64,000 bases of DNA from the NCBI GenBank assembly GCA_041739465.1, contig JBGSNX010000008.1, positions 62,001 to 126,000 of the forward strand. The letters are read 5' to 3'. The stretch comes from BOKV01 sp041739465. Its GTDB lineage: Bacteria; Pseudomonadota; Alphaproteobacteria; Rhizobiales; Rhizobiaceae. The notes under the pieces are model-generated. The model was not told where the DNA came from, did not search any database, and saw only the letters and a program-made list of their open reading frames with translations. Below are positions 35,461 to 43,400 of the stretch, piece by piece. Positions within the stretch are counted from its first letter, which is position 1. Every line of letters starts with the position of its first letter. The translations under genes were made by a program, and so were the position numbers.

Positions 35461-36576
35461 ATGAAGAAAATTCTCATGTCGGCCGTTGCGCTGACCGCGC
35501 TCGTCGCAATGAGCGGCATTGCATCTGCCGAAATCCTGATCGGCGTTGCAGGTCCGTTGACTGGTCCAAACGCCGCATTTGGCGCACAGCTCCAGAAAGG
35601 TGCCGAAGCAGCAGCAGCCGACATCAACGCAGCTGGCGGCATGAACGGCGAGCAGATCAAGCTCGTGTTCGGCGACGACGTCTCTGATCCGAAACAGGGC
35701 ATTTCGGTTGCCAACAAGTTCGTCGCTGACGGCGTCAAGTTTGTCGTGGGCCACTTCAACTCTGGCGTGACCATTCCAGCTTCTGACGTTTATGCAGAAA
35801 ACGGTGTCTTGGTCATTACCCCGTCGGCAACCAACCCGACCCTTACCGAACGCGGCCTGTGGAACACCTTCCGCACCTGCGGTCGTGATGACCAGCAGGG
35901 CCTCGTAGCCGGCGGTTACATCGCAACAAACTTCAAGGACGGCAAAGTTGCAGTCATTCATGACAAGACCCCGTATGGTCAGGGCCTTGCCGACTTCACC
36001 AAGAAGACAATGAACGATGCCGGCATGCAGGAAGCCATTTACGAAGGCGTCAACACCGGTGACAAGGACTTCGCAGCCCTCATCGCCAAAATGAAGGAAG
36101 CCGGCGTGACCGTCGTTTACTTCGGCGGACTGCACACTGAAGCAGGCCTGATCATGCGCCAGATGGCAGACCAGGGCCTCAAGGCCGTGTTCATGTCTGG
36201 CGACGGCATCGTGTCGAACGAACTCGCCTCGATCGCTGGCGACGCAGTTGACGGCACATTGATGACGTTCGCTCCAGATCCACGCAACAATCCGGCAGCA
36301 AAGGACCTCGTTGAGAGGTTCCGCGCAGCTGGCTTCGAACCTGAAGCCTACACGCTGTACTCCTATGCAGCACTGCAGGTTGTCGTTCAGGCGGCCATGA
36401 AGTCTGGTGGCAATGATGCAATGAAAGTTGCAGAAACCATCAAGGCATCGGGCCCATGGACAACCGCAATCGGCGAACTTGGCTATGACGCAAAGGGCGA
36501 CATCACCCGTCCTGACTATGTCATGTACAAGTGGGGCAAGGGTGCCGACGGCAAGTACACCTACACACAGATGTAA
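35461..36576 (+). CDS. livK: Branched-chain amino-acid ABC transporter substrate-binding protein
   Basis: Periplasmic Leu/Ile/Val-type binding protein, 371 residues. Signal peptide (KKILMSAVALTALVAMSG, ASA-EI) then IGVAGPLTGPNAAFGAQLQKG, the usual start of the mature fold, and later VITPSATNPTLTERG and FRTCGRDDQQG. The ATG at 35461 has AAGGGAGAACACGT upstream. It closes the transporter operon and is followed by a strong terminator. A rich run of frequent codons suggests high expression. Confidence 0.94.
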   Translation: MKKILMSAVALTALVAMSGIASAEILIGVAGPLTGPNAAFGAQLQKGAEAAAADINAAGGMNGEQIKLVFGDDVSDPKQGISVANKFVADGVKFVVGHFNSGVTIPASDVYAENGVLVITPSATNPTLTERGLWNTFRTCGRDDQQGLVAGGYIATNFKDGKVAVIHDKTPYGQGLADFTKKTMNDAGMQEAIYEGVNTGDKDFAALIAKMKEAGVTVVYFGGLHTEAGLIMRQMADQGLKAVFMSGDGIVSNELASIAGDAVDGTLMTFAPDPRNNPAAKDLVERFRAAGFEPEAYTLYSYAALQVVVQAAMKSGGNDAMKVAETIKASGPWTTAIGELGYDAKGDITRPDYVMYKWGKGADGKYTYTQM

Positions 36577-36603
36577 TCTGCTTTTCCGCCCAAGCGGAAA
36601 GGG

Positions 36604-36632
36604 AAACCCGGCGGGCAACCGCCGGGTTTTTT
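36604..36632 (+). terminator. Rho-independent terminator of the liv operon
   Basis: Stem AAACCCGGCGG / CCGCCGGGTTT around GCAA, followed by a T-run; starts 28 bp after the binding-protein stop. Confidence 0.93.
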
Positions 36633-36643
36633 ATTGGTACGGT

Positions 36644-38011
36644 TCACCGACTAGCGCGGATGTGGAACAATTGCGGGAAGACTTCGCTGGCAGTCAAATT
36701 GCTGCCTTGCAAGGCAGTGTCTGAGAAGCTCGCAAGCATGGCTTCAACGGCAGCAAGGCTGGTTCCTGGATATTTTTTTGAACGGTATTCGTTTTCCCGG
36801 CGCGAACGCGGCCAATACTGGGCAAACAAGTGCCTGGGAAGGAATTTGAGCAAGCCGAAATACGCAGTCATTGCCGTCGGCGCACATTCAATCTTGTCGA
36901 ACTCATCGACAATCCGCTCGCTCACCAGCGGGCCTTCCAGCGCGGCGTAGTAGGTTTCCAGCGCCTTGCGATCCTTGGAAAGCGAAAGGCCCTTGTCGAG
37001 CACATCGCCGAGCAAGGTCCTGAAATGCCCCTCTTCCTTTGCTATTGGAGCGAAGGCCTCCATCAGCGGCGTGTCGTGGTGGCGGTCGGGATGCGGCGCA
37101 TACATCACATGCGATTGCCCCATCAGTTCGGCTTCAATGCCGGTGGTGCAGCCATGGTGAACCAGGCATGACGAAGCCAGTATCCACGGTGTCGCGGTGC
37201 CTTCCTCATGCACCTCGATGCCCGGCTTGCCGGAAAGCGCATCGCGCCAAAACCCGCCGCTTTCACTTGGATGCGGACGAACAATCAGCTTGCGATTCGG
37301 AAACCACTCGCGAAGCTTTGGCAGCATTTCCAGATAGGCCTCAAGATTGACCTTGGTTTCCTCCCGAATTGCGCTTCGGTAGGCCTTGACGCCCTTGTAG
37401 CTAGTTTCCGCCCGGCTGATCTGCCTTTGCAGGAAACGATCATGCATGGCGTGGACGACATGGCCGAAATTCGAACAAAACAGGATGAAATCGCCATGCT
37501 GGCGTTTGAGTTCCGCAACTCCGGGATCGAACACGCCGCGGTTTTGCGCCCGCCAGACATCGGTGCGCGGCAGGCCGGTGACAACGAATTTCTCCGCGTG
37601 CCGGGGATACAGGCCGACCACTTCTTGCCGCAGCTTTTCGGAAAGGCAGAACCAGCGTTCTGCCATTGCCAGCGTCTCGTCCGCCAGCCGGATCGACAGG
37701 AACATCTCCGGGTTGGAGTAAAAGCCGGTGGCCTCCTCATCCACCGAGGTCAGCTTGTAGCCAAGCCGGTGGTAGCGAGCGACCTTGCGCTCTGTCGCAG
37801 CGCCAAGGCTCTTGTCAAACAGGATACCTTTGGGCAAGTGAGGTGCCAGCCGTCGTATGACCCGGTCATGCCCCAGCAAAACATCATAGCCACGCGAGGC
37901 CGCAACAGCAGCGACCATGAGCCGCCCTGGCAACTCGCGAACCTGCACTTCTACCGGAATGATGACAAAGCGTTTGCTGAGTGCGTTTGATGCCGTGTGT
38001 GAACTTGCCAT
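36644..38011 (-). CDS. Surface carbohydrate biosynthesis-type protein
   Basis: 455 residues from the ATG at 38011 (the frame extends to 38452 but overlaps the divergent FAH gene). The N-terminus RFVIIPVEVQVRELPGRLMV matches the family of surface-polysaccharide proteins that start with an IPVExxxRExxxR-type motif. RPHPSE (IVRPHPSESGGFW) and LVHHGCTTGIEAELMG resemble GT-B transferases such as CDP-glycerol or poly-sugar transferases. Probably cytoplasmic, acting in capsule or LPS assembly; exact reaction unknown. It converges on the liv terminator. Confidence 0.75.
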   Translation of the reverse strand: MASSHTASNALSKRFVIIPVEVQVRELPGRLMVAAVAASRGYDVLLGHDRVIRRLAPHLPKGILFDKSLGAATERKVARYHRLGYKLTSVDEEATGFYSNPEMFLSIRLADETLAMAERWFCLSEKLRQEVVGLYPRHAEKFVVTGLPRTDVWRAQNRGVFDPGVAELKRQHGDFILFCSNFGHVVHAMHDRFLQRQISRAETSYKGVKAYRSAIREETKVNLEAYLEMLPKLREWFPNRKLIVRPHPSESGGFWRDALSGKPGIEVHEEGTATPWILASSCLVHHGCTTGIEAELMGQSHVMYAPHPDRHHDTPLMEAFAPIAKEEGHFRTLLGDVLDKGLSLSKDRKALETYYAALEGPLVSERIVDEFDKIECAPTAMTAYFGLLKFLPRHLFAQYWPRSRRENEYRSKKYPGTSLAAVEAMLASFSDTALQGSNLTASEVFPQLFHIRASR

Positions 38012-38182
38012 GTTCCCCGCTCTACCGGGCCCTATGGCCCTTTGAACGGGCAGACAGGTAACTGGGCAGACTGGACATGGCAAGCAGGCAGTTTCTGTGT
38101 GATCACGAAAAGGAATTCGACGGCGCGCCACGAGTGCAGTAGGTTCCAGATACGGAAAACTGCACGCATGGATTGGAATGTC

Positions 38183-39193
38183 ATGAAACTCGCAACACTC
38201 AGAAACGGAACCCGCGACGGCAAACTCGTATTGGTATCGCGCGATCTCACCCGCTTTACCGACGCCTCGTTCCTGGCACCAAATCTGCAGGCTGCCCTCG
38301 ATGACTGGGATCGCGTCTCCCCGCACCTTTCCGTGTTGGCACAGAGCCTTGAATCCGGCTCGGTTCCCTCCGAACGCTTCCATGAGCACGATGCCATGGC
38401 TCCCCTTCCCCGCGCCCATCTTTGGCTGGACGGCTCTGCCTATCTCAACCATGTCGAACTCGTGCGCAAAGGGCGCGGCGATGTTGTGCCGGACAATTTA
38501 CAGACAGACCCCCTGATGTATGTGGGTGCAGCAGACGCGATGCTTGGCGCACGCGAGCCGATCAAGGTTTCAAGCGAGGATTGGGGCCCCGACATGGAGG
38601 GCGAAATCGCAGTGATCGTGTCGGACGTGCCGATGGGCGTGTCCGCTTTGGCTGCAAAGGATCACATAAGGCTGGTGATGCTGGCCAACGATATTTCATA
38701 TCGCAGGCTCGCCCCGGCAGAACTCGCCAAAGGCCTTGGCTTTTGCCAGTCAAAAGGCCCGACAACCTTTTCCCCCGTCGCCGTGACTCTGGATGAATTG
38801 GGCGAGGCATGGGATGGTGGCAAACTGAAACTGCCGCTTCTGGTTTCACGCAATGGCAAGCCATTCGGAAAGGCAAACGCCGGCATCGACATGGCCTTCA
38901 GCTTTGGCCAGTTGATCGCCCATGCTGCCAAGTCCCGGCCGCTTGGCGCGGGTGCCATTGTCGGCTCCGGCACAGTTTCCAATCGCGGCGAGGACGGCGG
39001 ACCCGGCAAGCCGGTGGCACAAGGCGGTGTTGGTTTCAGCTGCATTGCCGAAGCGCGGGCGGCCGAAGCACTTGCCGATGGCAAGGCTTCAACAGACTTG
39101 CTGGCATTTGGCGAGAGCGTACGCATCGAGATGATGGACAGCCGCCATCACTCGATCTTTGGCGCGATCGAGCAGACGCTGGAGAAGGCGTAA
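38183..39193 (+). CDS. Fumarylacetoacetate hydrolase (FAH) family protein
   Basis: 336 residues. The FAH fold is shown by the metal-binding motif DMEGEIAVI, YLNHVELVRKGRG, GFCQSKGPTTFSP and the late GAGAIVGSGTVSNR. Family members hydrolyse or decarboxylate beta-diketo or acylpyruvate-type substrates. The start at the ATG at 38183 follows GGAATGTC and gives the usual MKLATLRNGTRDG N-terminus. It is followed by dhaK on the same strand (80-bp gap), but no direct pathway link is clear. Confidence 0.9.
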   Translation: MKLATLRNGTRDGKLVLVSRDLTRFTDASFLAPNLQAALDDWDRVSPHLSVLAQSLESGSVPSERFHEHDAMAPLPRAHLWLDGSAYLNHVELVRKGRGDVVPDNLQTDPLMYVGAADAMLGAREPIKVSSEDWGPDMEGEIAVIVSDVPMGVSALAAKDHIRLVMLANDISYRRLAPAELAKGLGFCQSKGPTTFSPVAVTLDELGEAWDGGKLKLPLLVSRNGKPFGKANAGIDMAFSFGQLIAHAAKSRPLGAGAIVGSGTVSNRGEDGGPGKPVAQGGVGFSCIAEARAAEALADGKASTDLLAFGESVRIEMMDSRHHSIFGAIEQTLEKA

Positions 39194-39272
39194 GAATTTC
39201 GCAGGATTTGGTAGCGCGGGTCTTTGCACACAGGCTTCAAGCCCGCTACCCGCACGCCCAAGGAGGATGGCC

Positions 39273-40289
39273 GTGGCTAAAGCCGCAAAGAAGATCCTGA
39301 ACGACCCGCGTCAGGCGGTCACCCAAATGATCGACGGCCTGGTTTTGGCCAGCGACGGGATGACCCGCCGCCTGCCGGGCCTTGACGCCATCGTGCGCAG
39401 CCATCTTCCCGACGGCAAAGTGGCCCTGCTGATCGGTGGAGGGTCAGGGCATGAACCGCTGTTCCACGGCTTTGTTGGCGAAGGTCTGGCGGATGGCGCA
39501 GCTTGCGGCCAGTTCTTTGCCGCCCCCGCACCGCATATCATCTACGAGACCGCCAAGGCCGTGCACCGTGGCAAAGGCATATTGTTCCTCTATGGCAACT
39601 ATGCCGGGGACAACATGAATTTCGACATCGCATCAGAGATGCTGGCGGACGAAGGCATGGATATCCGCACTGTCCGGGTTACCGATGACGTGGCCGCCGC
39701 CCCGCCTGAACGCACCCATGACCGGCGTGGCATTGCGGGCGACGTCTTGATGATCAAGATCGTGGGCGCTGCCGCCGCGACGCTGGACAGTTTGGACGAG
39801 GTGGAACGCGTGGCGCGCAAGGCTGTAGCCAATGTGCGGTCGATGGGGGTGGCGGTGTCGTCAGGCTCGATCCCCGAAACCGGCAAACCCTCATTTGAAC
39901 TGGCTGATGACGAAATCGAGGTCGGCATGGGCGCGCATGGCGAGGCCGGGATCTCAAGGCAGAAACTAGCCCCCGCCGATGTCGTTGCGGATCAACTGCT
40001 GGACCGCATCCTGCCCGACCTGCCTTTTGCGGCAGGCGATGAGGTCGCGCTGGTTCTCAACAATCTTGGTGCCACCACGATGATGGAGATGCTTGTGGTC
40101 AACCGCCGCATCCGCCAGGTGCTGCAGGATCGTGGCATCACCGTTCATCGCACCGAGGTGGGAACATGGCTGACCGTGCAGGAAATGGCCGGCTTTTCGA
40201 TGACGCTGATGAAGTTGGATAGCGAACTGAAGCGGTATTTGGACATGCCCTGCCAGTCGGTCGGCTTTTCGCGGATGGGGACGGCGTGA
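39273..40289 (+). CDS. dhaK: Dihydroxyacetone kinase subunit DhaK
   Basis: Substrate-binding subunit that holds dihydroxyacetone (or another ketose such as erythrulose) covalently on a histidine. Seen: LLIGGGSGHEP near the N-terminus, YGNYAGDNMNFDIA, and GAHGEAGI carrying the binding His. AGGAGG at 39261-39266 abuts the ATG at 39267 and sits six bases before the GTG at 39273, so the GTG start (338 aa) is favoured on spacing; the ATG would add two residues. The stop overlaps the dhaL ATG (TGATG). Confidence 0.92.
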   Translation: MAKAAKKILNDPRQAVTQMIDGLVLASDGMTRRLPGLDAIVRSHLPDGKVALLIGGGSGHEPLFHGFVGEGLADGAACGQFFAAPAPHIIYETAKAVHRGKGILFLYGNYAGDNMNFDIASEMLADEGMDIRTVRVTDDVAAAPPERTHDRRGIAGDVLMIKIVGAAAATLDSLDEVERVARKAVANVRSMGVAVSSGSIPETGKPSFELADDEIEVGMGAHGEAGISRQKLAPADVVADQLLDRILPDLPFAAGDEVALVLNNLGATTMMEMLVVNRRIRQVLQDRGITVHRTEVGTWLTVQEMAGFSMTLMKLDSELKRYLDMPCQSVGFSRMGTA

Positions 40290-40936
40290 TGCACAAGGCA
40301 AGCCTTGGGTCTGGTGAAGCGGTGGCAATGTTGCAGGCGGTGGCACGGGCGGTGATCGACCGGGTCGATGTGTTGACCGACGCTGATCTGGCCATCGGGG
40401 ATGGTGACCACGGCATAGGCATGCGCCGGGGGTTTGAAGCGGCGCTGACGGCGTTGGAACCTGGCACACCGGGCATCGACGCTGCCTTTCGGACGACTGG
40501 CATGGCGATCATGGCCAATACCGGCGGAGCAGCTGGGGCAGTGTTCGGCACGCTGTTCACCTCCGGAGCGAAGGCATTGGCAGGGGTTGACCGCCTGGAT
40601 GCCAACGGCATCCGCCAGTTTCTGGCGGCCGCGCAGGACGGCGTGGCAAAACGCGGCGGCGTGACCGAGGGGCAGAAGACCATGCTGGACGCGCTGGCCC
40701 ATGCCGCTCGCGCTTGCGATGACGCCACCAGCTTGATCACTTGCCTGACTGCCGCCGCGCATGGCGCCGAGGTAGGGGTCGAAGCCACTAAATCCATGGT
40801 TGCTACGACCGGCAAGGCGCGATCCCTTGGAGAGCGCAGCCTTGGGCATCCTGATCCGGGGGCAATTTCTGTAGCGATCATCCTGACCGCAATGCGCGAC
40901 TTCGCGTCAGGCGCGCCAATTGGCGAAGGATGGTAG
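40289..40936 (+). CDS. dhaL: Dihydroxyacetone kinase subunit DhaL
   Basis: Nucleotide-binding subunit, 215 residues. The magnesium/ADP motif DADLAIGDGDHGIGM is intact, and NTGGAAGAVFGTLF and HPDPGAISVAIIL fit the family. No dhaM (the PTS phosphoryl donor) is nearby, so the pair may be ATP-dependent, as in erythrulose or DHA kinases, or use a DhaM elsewhere. The TAG stop (40934-40936) lies inside the 3' CCA end of the convergent tRNA-Met gene. Confidence 0.9.
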   Translation: MHKASLGSGEAVAMLQAVARAVIDRVDVLTDADLAIGDGDHGIGMRRGFEAALTALEPGTPGIDAAFRTTGMAIMANTGGAAGAVFGTLFTSGAKALAGVDRLDANGIRQFLAAAQDGVAKRGGVTEGQKTMLDALAHAARACDDATSLITCLTAAAHGAEVGVEATKSMVATTGKARSLGERSLGHPDPGAISVAIILTAMRDFASGAPIGEGW

Positions 40937-41007
40937 CGGAGGAGGGACTCGAACCCCCGACCCCAGGATTATGATTCCCGTGCTCTAGCCAGCTGAGCTA
41001 CTCCGCC
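40931..41007 (-). tRNA. tRNA-Met (CAT anticodon, elongator type)
   Basis: 77 nt with an encoded CCA. 5' acceptor strand GGCGGAG, D-arm GCTCAGCTGGCTAGAGC, anticodon stem-loop CGGGA-ATCATAA-TCCTG giving CAT, T-arm GGGGG-TTCGAGT-CCCTC, 3' CTCCGCTACCA. The overall sequence resembles alphaproteobacterial elongator tRNA-Met; initiator features (three G-C pairs in the anticodon stem) are absent. An Ile2 tRNA (lysidine-modified CAT) is the alternative. Confidence 0.9.
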
Positions 41008-41115
41008 GGATTTCCGTCCGCAAAAGCCTGCGACCGTGAAAGCCCTGCCTTGCGGCATTGCCGCGCTTATAGTGAGCGGGCGCCTTTGATGTCAAGCTTG
41101 CCCTCATGCTGTTTT

Positions 41116-41148
41116 GGCACCGGTAGTCAGGCTCTGACTACCGGTGCC
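41116..41148. repeat. Perfect 15-bp inverted repeat spanning the mnmA stop codon
   Basis: GGCACCGGTAGTCAG (41116-41130), GCT spacer, CTGACTACCGGTGCC (41134-41148). The mnmA TGA lies within it (41127-41129). On the minus strand it is followed by AAAAC rather than T residues, so it is not a canonical rho-independent terminator; it may stabilise the mRNA 3' end. Confidence 0.85.
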
Positions 41149-42335
41149 TGTGCAGGCATCGATACCAGCATCTGAAGCGCAGCTTCTGCCTCGCGGTTGC
41201 GTTCCGAGCGGGAAATGAATCCGCCGCCAAGCACACGCATCCCGTCGCCATCCGGCAAATAGAACACGCAAGCTTGGCCGGGAGCCACGCCGCTTTCGCC
41301 ATCGACCAGTTCGACATGCACTTCACCAGCGTCGACAAACAGCCTTGCCTGGGCTGGCGGCCGCGATGAACGCACCTTGGCGAGGATTTCAAGCCCTTCG
41401 GCGGGAATGCTGGAAAGCGCGCTATCGCCAAGCCAGTTGACATCGCGAAGATGAATGCGCTGCGTTCCAAGCGCTTCACGCGGCCCGACAATCACGCGGT
41501 TGTTGGCGCTGTCGAGGTGAATGACATAAATCGGCTCGCCGGTCGCAACCCCTATGCCGCGCCGCTGCCCGATTGTGTAATGCAGGATGCCATCATGGCG
41601 GCCAAGCAGACGACCATCGAGATGGACAATGTCCCCCGGCTCTGCCGCATTTGGCTGAAGCTTGGCAATGATGTCGGTGTACTTGCCCTGCGGCACGAAG
41701 CAGATGTCCTGGCTGTCTGACTTCTCGGCAACGATCAGGCCAAATTCACGCGCCAGTTCGCGGGTTTCGCTCTTCGTCAAACCGCCCAATGGAAAGCGCA
41801 AATAGTCGAGCTGCGCCTGTGTGGTGGCAAACAGGAACCAGCTCTGGTCGCGGCTGTCATCGACAGGCCGGTAAAGCGCCCGCCGCCCGCTCTGCGCATC
41901 GACAACGCGCGAGCGCACATAATGGCCAGTCGCCAGCGCATGCGCGCCAAGCGAACGGGCCGTATCGAGGAGATCGGCAATCTTGACCGTCTGGTTGCAG
42001 GAAATACAGGGAACAGGCGTTTCGCCAGCCAGATAGCTCTGGGCAAACGGATCAATCACCGCCTCGCGAAACCGCGATTCATAGTCGAGCACGTAATGCG
42101 GAATGCCAAGGGTTTCAGCGACCCGGCGCGCATCATGAATGTCCTGCCCTGCACAGCAAGCACCTTTGCGATGCGTCGCTTCACCGTGGTCGTACAGCTG
42201 CAAGGTCATGCCGACGACGTCATAGCCTTCGCGCTTGAGCATGCCGGCAACGACAGACGAGTCAACGCCACCCGACATGGCGACAACCACGCGGGTGTTT
42301 TCCGGACGTCCCGGTAGGTCGAGCGAATTCAGCAT
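41127..42335 (-). CDS. mnmA: tRNA 2-thiouridylase MnmA
   Basis: Adds sulphur to U34 of Glu, Gln and Lys tRNAs. 402 residues. PP-loop AMSGGVDSSVVAG near the N-terminus, CCAGQDIHDARRVA, catalytic cysteine region PVPCISCNQTVK, and FVPQGKYTDII, followed by a C-terminal beta-domain (IGQRRGIGVATGEPIYV). The ATG is at 42335. The last codons form half of a perfect inverted repeat. Confidence 0.95.
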   Translation of the reverse strand: MLNSLDLPGRPENTRVVVAMSGGVDSSVVAGMLKREGYDVVGMTLQLYDHGEATHRKGACCAGQDIHDARRVAETLGIPHYVLDYESRFREAVIDPFAQSYLAGETPVPCISCNQTVKIADLLDTARSLGAHALATGHYVRSRVVDAQSGRRALYRPVDDSRDQSWFLFATTQAQLDYLRFPLGGLTKSETRELAREFGLIVAEKSDSQDICFVPQGKYTDIIAKLQPNAAEPGDIVHLDGRLLGRHDGILHYTIGQRRGIGVATGEPIYVIHLDSANNRVIVGPREALGTQRIHLRDVNWLGDSALSSIPAEGLEILAKVRSSRPPAQARLFVDAGEVHVELVDGESGVAPGQACVFYLPDGDGMRVLGGGFISRSERNREAEAALQMLVSMPAQAPVVRA

Positions 42336-42455
42336 GGTGCAATGCCTCTGGTCAGGCGCGGTTCAAGGCCGCGCAGTCCGTCTTTCCATTGCATATAGTA
42401 CCTAAGGCCCGATTGTGAAAGTCCGGCCTGTTCAAAGCATGAAAACGCTGCGTGC

Positions 42456-42803
42456 TCAGCTTGCCGAATGGATGCAGATGGATGCGTGGCCCGAACCGAT
42501 CATGCCAAGCTGCTTTGCTGCTGCTTTTGACACGTCAATGATGCGCCCCTTGATGAATGGCCCGCGGTCATTGATGCGCACCACAACCGAGCGGCCATTG
42601 CGCTGGTTGACGACACGGACCTTGGAGCCAAAGCGCATGGAACGGTGTGCTGCTGTCATGGCAGACGGGTTCATCATTTCGCCCGATGCCGTGCGTGAGT
42701 TCAGTGCATACCAGCTTGCCTTGCCACATTGGGCGGCGGCTGGTGATTGGCACAAAACGATTGCGATCGCCGCGGAAGCCGCGACGGCAAGAAGATTCTT
42801 CAT
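42456..42803 (-). CDS. rlpA: Small RlpA-like septal/cell-wall protein
   Basis: 115 residues: signal peptide (MKNLLAVAASAAIAIVLCQS, AAA-QC) followed by a double-psi beta-barrel of the RlpA type (GKASWYALNSRTASGE, VRVVNQRNGRSVVVRINDRG, GRIIDVSKAAAKQLGM). No SPOR domain. The DPBB catalytic Asp is present in INDRGPF. The ATG at 42803 has AGGGGCG upstream. It may be a peptidoglycan glycan-strand lytic transglycosylase or a structural wall protein. Confidence 0.85.
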   Translation of the reverse strand: MKNLLAVAASAAIAIVLCQSPAAAQCGKASWYALNSRTASGEMMNPSAMTAAHRSMRFGSKVRVVNQRNGRSVVVRINDRGPFIKGRIIDVSKAAAKQLGMIGSGHASICIHSAS

Positions 42804-43112
42804 GGTATTTCGCCCCTGCACTGCATGTGGCTGCCACGCCGGTTTTGCGTATTCGGCAACCATTTGATGTGTTGATCCCGGCGATTCGTCCAAGCCGGGT
42901 GTGGAGGCGTGGTTATAAGGCAGAATGCGGCTGCATTGTGTATTTGTTGTTTCCCAAAGGTAACAACAAGTTTCCAATTGTTTCAGCCGTCTCCAAACCC
43001 CGCCGTATTCCCTTAACTTTAGTTACGTTTTCGTAACGGTGGCCTTAGTCGAATTTTAAGGCGGCTGATGTACCTTCGCTTTCAATTGGTCTTTTTGTAG
43101 CGAGTAGAGTTT
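42804..43112. promoter_or_regulatory. Divergent promoter region rlpA-like/sciP
   Basis: 309 bp without a gene. Near sciP lie TTAG-N7-TTAA (43045-43059, one mismatch from the CtrA box TTAA-N7-TTAA) and a perfect small palindrome GTTACG-TTTT-CGTAAC (43022-43037). sciP is a known CtrA target in Caulobacter, so a CtrA site here would be expected. Confidence 0.5.
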
Positions 43113-43394
43113 ATGACCGATCTGGTTAGACCGCGTGTAAAGTATGTCATCGGGCCTGACGGGAGCCCACTGACAATTGCGGACCTCCCGCCCTCTGGCA
43201 CCCATCGTTGGGTGATCCGCCGAAAGGCGGAAGTTGTTGCTGCGGTACGCGGCGGACTTCTTTCCCTTGAAGAAGCCTGTGAGCGTTACACGCTGACTGT
43301 TGAAGAATTCCTGTCCTGGCAGATCTCGATTGATGCCCACGGCCTTGCAGGCCTGCGCACCACCCGCATCCAGGATTACCGCAGCCACGCTTGA
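43113..43394 (+). CDS. sciP: CtrA inhibitor SciP
   Basis: 93 residues, a helix-turn-helix protein of the DUF1153 family that binds CtrA and blocks its activation of promoters in the G1 phase. The conserved N-terminus VKYVIGPDGSPLTIADLPP and RWVIRRKAEVVAAVRGGLLS are easily recognised, as is CERYTLTVEEFLSW. ATG at 43113. Its partner ctrA is 7.4 kb away. Confidence 0.95.
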   Translation: MTDLVRPRVKYVIGPDGSPLTIADLPPSGTHRWVIRRKAEVVAAVRGGLLSLEEACERYTLTVEEFLSWQISIDAHGLAGLRTTRIQDYRSHA

Positions 43395-43400
43395 TAGCTT

